A stretch of 64,000 nucleotides of DNA. Source: Typhlomys cinereus (taxonomy: Eukaryota > Chordata > Mammalia > Rodentia > Platacanthomyidae). Shown piece by piece: positions 57,384 through 64,000 of the stretch. Location of the stretch: assembly GCA_023101885.1 (NCBI GenBank), contig JALPQD010000395.1, positions 878,001 to 942,000 on the forward strand, in the 5' to 3' direction. A program made the translations under genes and the position numbers. Under the pieces are notes generated by a model, which made no database searches, had not been told where the DNA came from, and was given only the letters and a program-made list of their open reading frames with translations. Position 1 is the stretch's first letter. The number at the start of each line of letters is the position of its first letter.

Positions 57384-57875
57384 CTGCAAGACAGGAAAGA
57401 GATGTTACTTGTGAACTGACACGGCCTCCCCACAGGGCTCCTTCCTGCTTGGCTCTTCAAAATCCTGCCCTGAGCCCTGAGTCCAGGGGGCACCGAGCCT
57501 CGGCTCTCAGGAGAAAGTCAGGCACTCCTTCACCTCTTCAGCTACCTGTTTGGTACTAAAGCTCCTCCCCCTCCCCACCTGGGCTGCAGGCAGAAGGCCC
57601 CAGACACAGCCGCTCACAATCTTGAGAAGAAAACTTGGTTGCTTCTCTAGTCAACCACCTGCCTCCTCTCCCCAGCGACTGGGCTTTAGGTCTGGCTGTG
57701 CTGTTGCGTGTTCATTTGTGAAATAAGTCTGCTGAGTCCTGTGGCTGCCGCCTCAGTTTGTAGCAAAGAAACAACAGAATACATGAGGGCTTTGCAGATA
57801 CTTTTTTTTGTGTGTGAAGTGTCTACATTTTGGTTTTTGAATTTACTTGTATTTTTAAATATTTTATTTATTTAT

Positions 57876-57918
<43 letters not shown>

Positions 57919-58395
57919 GAGTGTATTGGAAGGCACTGTGTGTCCCTGTGGAGGACCAAGTGTAACTTCGGGAATCATCCTAGATTGCTTCTACCTCCTT
58001 GTTTTGCTCTAGAATTTCCCAGGCTCCGCCCACCAGGACTGGAAGTACAGGTGACGGGCCGCCTGCATCTCTGCCTGATATTTTTAGACCTGGAATCCAA
58101 ACTCAGGACCTTCTGTTTGCGAGACAGAGTCTTAACCCCTGAGCCATCTCTCCAGCCCCCGTCTTTTCTTTTAAAGAACAAATCCCAGCAATACTTGTTA
58201 ATCTGGAGTTCTCAAGTTCTAAGAATAATGAAGTCAATAATTTCTCTACTTGGTTAGAAATGATACAATGATAATAGTCTGATTAAAATCTAAAGAAAAT
58301 ACTATTTTTCAACCATTTTCAGCTTCTAAAACACTAAAGTGAATACCCAGGAGTGCTCATTTCTCTAGGAAGAAGGAAAGAACACTACTACCTAC
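57384..58395 (-). other. NUP214: NUP214 intron with one SINE
   Basis: The donor GTAGGT at 58390-58395 is slightly off consensus. The acceptor is TTGCAG. It contains an older B2-like SINE at 57850-58160 and otherwise unique sequence. Confidence 0.88.
57850..58160 (-). repeat. Older B2-like SINE with (GT)n
   Basis: ATTTTATTTATTTATTGCG, a pure GT run (57878-57916), GGCACTGTGTGTCCCTGTGG, CAGGCTCCGCCCACCAGG and GAGCCATCTCTCCAGCCCC are the complement of the older subfamily. Confidence 0.94.
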
Positions 58396-58532
58396 CTCCT
58401 GTGCTTGATCCAAACCCAGAGAAGCCACTGTTCTGGGCTCCGAAGCCTGAAGTCTGTTGGGACAGGGATCCGAAAGTAGGAGCGTTCTGGTTGGCGAGAG
58501 TGCCGAAGGAGGTGGTGCTGCTGCTCCCAAAC
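58396..58532 (-). CDS. NUP214: NUP214 coding exon, FG repeats
   Basis: This 137-base exon with splits at both ends encodes about 45 residues with five FG dipeptides: [20 protein letters not shown], then [27 protein letters not shown] repeats are disordered nuclear pore segments that bind transport receptors, and the NUP214 C-terminus binds the exporter CRM1/XPO1. The acceptor CTGGAACCCAG is weak in pyrimidines. The donor is G|GTAGGT. The frame agrees with both neighbouring exons. Confidence 0.95.
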
Positions 58533-60197
<1,665 letters not shown>

Positions 60198-63002
60198 TCA
60201 GAAACCAGGTCAAAGGAGGGAGGAAAAGGAAACACAACGTTAGCAATTTACACACGAAGCCTGAAATCAAGTGCAGCGCCGACCCCAAGCCCCTCCCGCC
60301 CACGGGCCTGTCCTGAGGAGCAGAAGGGTCTGGCACTCAGGAAGGTTTCACGTACCGGTCCTGAGGCAGCGGGGACGTGTCTAGGAAGTCCTGCCAGAGC
60401 AGACCATCCCCTGAGTCCCGAGGGCACGTTCCCAGTCCCTCTCAGCCCTGCACTGTTGGGACCCTCACTTAACTTCGTCCCCAAAGCCTTCATCCCAGCT
60501 CAGCAGCCACATGGGACCTGTCACCACACACAGGCTCCAGCTTCAAGGACGCCCGCGCAGGAAGGTGGCGGCTCAGAGTCCCCCCCCCCGCAGCAGGACC
60601 CGTGAACTGGGTCATGGCAGAGCTGAGTGATGCGCATGCTGGCGCCTGGCCAAGTGCTTCATTAATTTACGGCTGGATTGCGCCCCTGCTTCTCAGTACG
60701 GAGAATTTTTTTTTTAAAGCTTGCTTTCTGTGGTCTCAATAAAAAGCACACTGGACTCTTCTGTAAACCTGATGAAGTGGAGCCAGCTGTGAGGATGCCC
60801 TGCGCGCCCAGATGTCTTCAGGCAGCGGCACACCCAGGGTCACAGGCTGGCTGGAGATCATGTGCATGCGGGTGACCGCGGGACAGGGTCACGTCAAGTA
60901 CAAGGCACGCTCCTCTGCCTGGTGGGGGGGGTGTCAGGCTGGAAAAGATGTGTTCCTATGAACTACATCCCTGGACCAGAGAAGTCCCCAAACCTCCAAG
61001 ATCTTGTTGAGTCCTTTTGGGAGTTAGAGATGTGCAGAGAGGGCAGGCAGAGCTGGATGGAGACGCTGTGATCCCTCTCACGCGTCTAAGAAGAGGGTTG
61101 GCTAGGGCTCGTTAAGAAAGGGAGTCATGCGGGCCTCTGACCACCAGGGACATGAAGCGCCAAGGAGGCAGGGACATTACTTTCTGGAAGGCAATCTACT
61201 GTTAGAGGGACAAGTCTGGCCTTCTTGTTGCTGATGTAACCACACTGCTGCTTTTGCCACCTGCATCAGAAAAGACCAAGCGCAGGGCACAAAGGCTGTA
61301 GGTGAATGCTAACTTGTCAGTGACTGAAGTGTCTGTTTATCCTGACAACCAAGGGGATACTTTTTGCCAAGTGTCATGTTTGGGTTAACAGTCTACATTC
61401 TAAAACCTTGAGTGAAATTCCAAGCCATGATATGGAGACTGGTGGATCACAAACATAACAGACTGGAAAAAAAAAAGTGCTAAAAAAAAAAAAAAAAGCT
61501 TGCAGCTGAATTATTTAAAGCTGATGGCAGATCCGGTTACCCTTTCTTCCTAAGGGCACAGAGTTCTCTAGCTCCTGCACTCAGTACTGTTTAGACTTCT
61601 TGGTAGAAGGTGACTGAAAATGTCACTATGACATGCGCGCACACACATGCACACTCACACACATGGGTGGGTAGAGTAATTTGGGTCATGTTCAGATGGC
61701 CCCCTGGTCTCAGTTCTGGGACAGGCAGTTTGCCCCACAAGGGAGGAGCAGCGCACTTTATTTCATGATAAGCCCCCTGAGCTCCGTGTGTGGCGGCAAG
61801 TGCTGTACAAGTTCTTTTTCTTCTCCCACAGCCCTGGGGTCCTTCCCCAGGGAGGACGGAGCCTCTGAGAATGAAGCCCAACTGAAAGTGCAGTGTGACC
61901 CAGGGTCAGGGGGCAGCATGGCCACTGGCACGTCACGTCTTCCGTCCTCTCCCTGGAGACCTCCAGCAGCATCATATCTGACACGTCACTGAACCTAACC
62001 CACGAGTGTACACCCACCACCACCCTAAAATCCTCTTCAGCAGGAAGGATAATGCTGACACCTGGCGCCGCTGCACCTTGGCAGGCCGCAGCGCCCCCTC
62101 CATTCTGGCTCTACTGACTGACTGACTCCGATGCTGGGATGAACCCAGAGCCTCATGCTCTCTGCTGCCCTCGGCCTTCTGCCCTAGTGGGGCTCCACCT
62201 CTGGAGCAGCGACTCCACAGCATAGTGAAGTCAAGCTAAGAACTCAAGGCTGAGTGCAGGGGAGCTATCTTTCTTGGTCCCCACCTCCCTCACTGAACCA
62301 CTTTGAGCATTGTGAGACGAACGGTGTTTCAGTCACAGCCTTTGCGCTTCAGCGCCTGGGACACACACTCTGACAGGTAGGTAGCTGGACAGATTTTTTT
62401 CAGACATCAAAACACAAGTGTGAGGCTCTCAATTAGGACTAAAGCTTTGTGGCCTTTTCATATAGAATCAAAGCTGCAATCCCATTTTCATCCTTTGTCA
62501 ATTCTAGGAAGGATAAGTGCTGGCAGCCAACCTAAGAGCAAGCCGAGGTCTGCAGAAGGGGCCAGCACAGTCTGGAAGCCACTGCGTTTCTGGGTTCCCA
62601 CCTTACATGTCTGGCAGGGGGTCTGCTCGAACCTCCCACATATCCAGGGGCAACATCCCCCTTCCTGAAGGTGCTCCAAAGAGGCTTCCCAGTGGGCCCT
62701 GTCCTTCGTCCTCACAGAACCACACACCCTGCCCATGGGTCCTGTCTCAGGTCGCTCAGACAGGAAGGTGACAGAATATAGTTCATGTTTGATAGCTCGC
62801 CCTGTACTGACCCATACAATTTTTAATTGCAAATGGGTAATGGGATTATAGAAAACCAGAGCTGGTAGATGTGTGTGTGCTTCAGAAGCCATGCTGGAAT
62901 GATGCGATACTGCCTACTCCAGCTGAGATCGGTGTGAATGGATACGTGGACACGTGTATCACACACGTGTACACACCCCCAAATTAAGAGCTTAAAAAAG
63001 GT

Positions 63003-63150
63003 GAGGCTTGGAGTACAGGCTCTGACCCTAGCACCCGGGAAGTTCAGCAGCAGGGTCATGAGCTGAGATCAGTCTTTGATTCACAATGAAAAGGCCTACA
63101 GGGGGAGACACTCTCTCAAAAAATCCCAATAAAAACAAAAACAAACAAAA
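63003..63150 (+). repeat. Diverged B1-like SINE fragment
   Basis: CTCTGACCCTAGCACCCGGG, GAGCTGAGATCAGTCTTTG and GAGACACTCTCTCAAAAAA, followed by an A-rich tail, resemble a diverged B1. Confidence 0.5.
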
Positions 63151-63307
63151 ATCCCAAACAAAACTGAGGTTTACAACAGTAACTTGGGAAAGAGAGGAAT
63201 ACGTGTCCTGAGCACAGGTTCAAGGTGACGCACAGATCTCAGCTGGACACTTCCGAGTGTATATGGTTTAGTTACCATTTTCTGATGTGTTACCTGAGTA
63301 GCTCTTG

Positions 63308-63368
63308 TTTTGTTTATTTATTTTAAAAATTAATTAATTAATTACTCCATTCATTCGCTCACTTACTC

Positions 63369-63401
<33 letters not shown>

Positions 63402-63606
63402 CAGAGGGGACTGTGTGTCCCTGTGGAGGACCAGGAAGCATCCTGGATGGCTTCTATCTCCTTCTTGCTTTGCTCTGGGATTTCCTAAGCTCTGCCCACC
63501 AAAGCTGAAGTGCAGGTTGTTTCTACCTGGTGTTTTTACATGGGACCTGGAACAAAGGAACTTCTGCTTATGAGGCAGATACCTCCTGAGCCATCTCTCC
63601 AGCCCT
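63308..63606 (-). repeat. Older B2-like SINE
   Basis: The A/T-rich tail complement, (GT)n at 63368-63394, GGGGACTGTGTGTCCCTGTG, TGGTGTTTTTACATGGGACC and GAGCCATCTCTCCAGCCC are the complement of the older subfamily. Confidence 0.93.
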
Positions 63607-63639
63607 GTTAATATTTCTATCCATCCATCCATCCATCCA

Positions 63640-63920
63640 CCTACCAACCTATTTATTGTGTGTGTGTGTGTGTGTGTGTTTATCAGAGGGTACTGTGTGT
63701 CCCTGTGGAGGACCAAGGATGACTTTGGAAATCATCCTGGATTCCTTCTACCTTCTTTTTGCTTTGCTCTGGAATTTTTCAGGCTCTGCCCACCAGAACC
63801 AGTAGTGCAGGCCACCCACTGTTTCTGCCTGGCATTTTTTAATGTGGGACCTGGGATCTGAACTCAGGACCTTCTGCTTGCAAGACAGAGTCTTAACCTC
63901 TGAGCCAACTCTCCAGCCCC
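63640..63920 (-). repeat. Older B2-like SINE
   Basis: (GT)n at 63658-63679, GGGTACTGTGTGTCCCTGTG, ATGACTTTGGAAATCATCC, CTTCTGCTTGCAAGACAGAG and AACTCTCCAGCCCC. It lies head to tail with the copy just before it, separated by a short (ATCC)n run. Confidence 0.93.
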
Positions 63921-63924
63921 CTGT

Positions 63925-64000
63925 TTTTATTTTTGAGATAGAGTCTCTCATTATATAGACCCAGCTGTCCTGGAACTATGTAGACTAGGCTGGCCTTGAA
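63925..64000 (-). repeat. B1-like SINE, cut by the window edge
   Basis: TTTTGAGATAGAGTCTCTC, AGCTGTCCTGGAACTATGTA and AGGCTGGCCTTGAA are the complement of the B1 3' half. Confidence 0.92.

Noticed and set aside
62655..62700. Isolated SLFGAPSG-like translation on the minus strand as another NUP214 exon
   Set aside because: It is a single FG with no other FG nearby and no matching splice sites, and it does not fit the expected preceding NUP214 sequence.

Overview
The window is nuclear DNA of a rodent, not a microbe. It carries spliced genes with GT-AG junctions, a CpG island and dense rodent SINEs: B1-like, B4/ID_B1-like and B3-like elements, plus a B2-like family whose body differs from the mouse and rat B2 that I know. 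The family looks myomorph. A dipodoid-like (jerboa or jumping mouse) source is a guess only.

Three protein-coding genes are recognised, in the order and relative orientation known for human 9q34.13 but shown here inverted. (1) PLPP7 (NET39), minus strand, complete: two coding exons at 13557-14007 and 2542-2906 that join in frame to 271 residues. (2) FAM78A, plus strand, complete: two coding exons at 25493-25815 and 38992-39520 that join to 283 residues, with a 3' UTR ending near 42085. (3) NUP214, minus strand, 3' end only: the last four coding exons (59950-60121, 58396-58532, 57359-57383, 56873-56906), encoding the FG-repeat C-terminus. PLPP7 and FAM78A are head-to-head. FAM78A and NUP214 are tail-to-tail.

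Layout: 1-2541 lies downstream of PLPP7; 2542-14007 is PLPP7; 14008-23540 is the intergenic stretch between the two divergent promoters, with a MEF2-type TATA element, a possible enhancer at 14720-14860 and an imperfect inverted repeat at 20.2-21.7 kb; 23540-25100 is a CpG island at the FAM78A start; 25493-42085 is FAM78A; 42086-56665 is repeat-rich intergenic DNA; 56665-64000 is the end of NUP214. Introns and intergenic stretches are filled with SINEs, LINE-1 remnants, MIR remnants, microsatellites and small minisatellites.

The three genes do not form a pathway. PLPP7 is an inactive-phosphatase-like nuclear envelope protein of muscle, NUP214 is a nuclear pore export platform, and FAM78A has no established function. 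I see no novel multi-gene system. The most interesting signals are: a second FAM78A start giving a Src-family-like acylation N-terminus (MGCIQS); two young SINE copies inserted at the same internal site of an older SINE family, a site the young subfamily has lost; a young SINE with a perfect 50-bp internal duplication; a MEF2-consensus TATA element at PLPP7; and the unexplained inverted repeat.
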